Assembly: GCF_037027445.1 (NCBI RefSeq)
Contig: NZ_JBANDL010000002.1
Coordinates: 2,604,001 to 2,668,000, forward strand
Reading direction: 5' to 3'
From: Lysobacter firmicutimachus
GTDB taxonomy: Bacteria; Pseudomonadota; Gammaproteobacteria; Xanthomonadales; Xanthomonadaceae
DNA length: 64,000 nucleotides
The notes under the pieces are model-generated. The model had not been told where the DNA came from and did no database searches. It worked only from the letters and a program-made list of their open reading frames with translations. Position numbers and translations under genes: made by a program. Of the stretch, positions 63,668-64,000 are shown piece by piece (positions within the stretch are counted from its first letter, which is position 1; the number at the start of each line of letters is the position of its first letter).

Positions 63668-64000
63668 TTGCCTACCGCGCATCGATCCGCCGCCTCGCCC
63701 CAGCGCCTGCGCATCGGCTGCGCAGGCTGGTCGCTGCCGGCCGCATCCCGATCGCACTTCGGCGCCGGCGACAGCGTCCTGCAGCGCTACGCCAGCCGTT
63801 TCGATGCGGTCGAGATCAACTCCTCGTTCTATCGCCCGCACCGGCGTGCGACCTACGAACGCTGGGCGGCCAGCGTGCCCGACGGCTTCCGCTTCAGCGT
63901 GAAGCTGCCGCGCAGCATCACCCACGAGGCCGGCTTGCGCAGCGTCGGCGAACCGCTCGCCGAGTTCGTCGGCCAGGTCGAAGGGCTAGGCGCCAAGCTC
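63668..64000 (+). CDS. DUF72 family protein, 3' end outside window
   Basis: At least 111 residues with LRIGCAGWSLPAASRSHFGA, FDAVEINSSFYRPHRRATYE and VPDGFRFSVKLPRSITHEAG, the N-terminal half of a TIM-barrel DUF72 protein (YecE family). Function is not known for the family. No ATG or GTG is close; a TTG at 63668 is the best visible start. The gene continues past the window edge. Confidence 0.85.
   Translation, partial: MPTAHRSAASPQRLRIGCAGWSLPAASRSHFGAGDSVLQRYASRFDAVEINSSFYRPHRRATYERWAASVPDGFRFSVKLPRSITHEAGLRSVGEPLAEFVGQVEGLGAKL

Noticed and set aside
1..64000. CRISPR arrays, tRNA, rRNA and insertion sequences
   Set aside because: No regularly spaced repeats, no tRNA-like cloverleaf and no transposase genes were seen on reading; a dedicated RNA search was not possible.

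Overview
The window is GC-rich DNA from a gammaproteobacterium of the Xanthomonadaceae type, most likely Lysobacter or a close relative. I base this on codon and base composition, the RND, PhoD, DUF72 and DUF6868 housekeeping set, the Xanthomonas-type inovirus gene families (DUF3653, DUF3693, DUF4124), dif-like sites, and a GTAGGAGC-type intergenic repeat. No tRNA, rRNA or CRISPR array was seen.

Layout. (1) 1-10.9 kb, ordinary chromosome: the end of a metallo-beta-lactamase-fold gene, a degenerate second one, a DUF5676 membrane protein, a two-gene RND efflux operon, a ridA-like gene broken by an in-frame TAG, a methyltransferase, a phospholipase D-like protein and a membrane protein ending in a prokaryotic YEATS domain. 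(2) 11.7-40.4 kb, a complete extracellular contractile injection system (eCIS; Afp/PVC type): cap (Afp16-like), two sheaths, two tube proteins, DUF5908 protein, LysM protein, VgrG-like hub, PAAR tip, gp25-like protein, two large baseplate proteins, an S74 tail fibre, tape measure, a von Willebrand D membrane protein, two probable cargo proteins and the AAA+ ATPase. Immediately upstream is a sigma-54 activator gene without a sensor domain. Between it and the operon I read a near-consensus sigma-54 promoter and two matching palindromes spaced like an upstream activating sequence. (3) 40.4-55.7 kb, an inovirus island at dif: a remnant (P0), an apparently complete 7.2-kb prophage on the + strand (P1) and an apparently complete 6.9-kb prophage in the opposite orientation (P2). 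P1 and P2 meet at a reconstituted dif site. Neither has an integrase, so host XerC/XerD is inferred. (4) 55.7-64 kb: a 195-bp tandem duplication, then stress and low-oxygen genes (OsmC, TrxC, DUF6868, CarS-like, GNAT, Hsp20) with FNR/Anr-type palindromes, two small secreted proteins, PhoD, a PPOX-family protein, a cupin and the start of a DUF72 gene.

Working together: the eCIS genes form one long, tightly packed transcription unit (many 4-base ATGA overlaps) whose expression is probably switched by the adjacent activator with RpoN. The particle would be loaded with the DUF4157 protein and a smaller protein sharing a double FF motif at its N terminus. The two inoviruses share an almost identical replication protein but have different coat, adsorption, Zot and immunity modules.

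The strongest candidates for new biology are the sigma-54-controlled eCIS with its GAYTDA-variant activator, and the back-to-back inoviruses whose attachment sites keep opposite arms of dif, which explains their opposite orientation.
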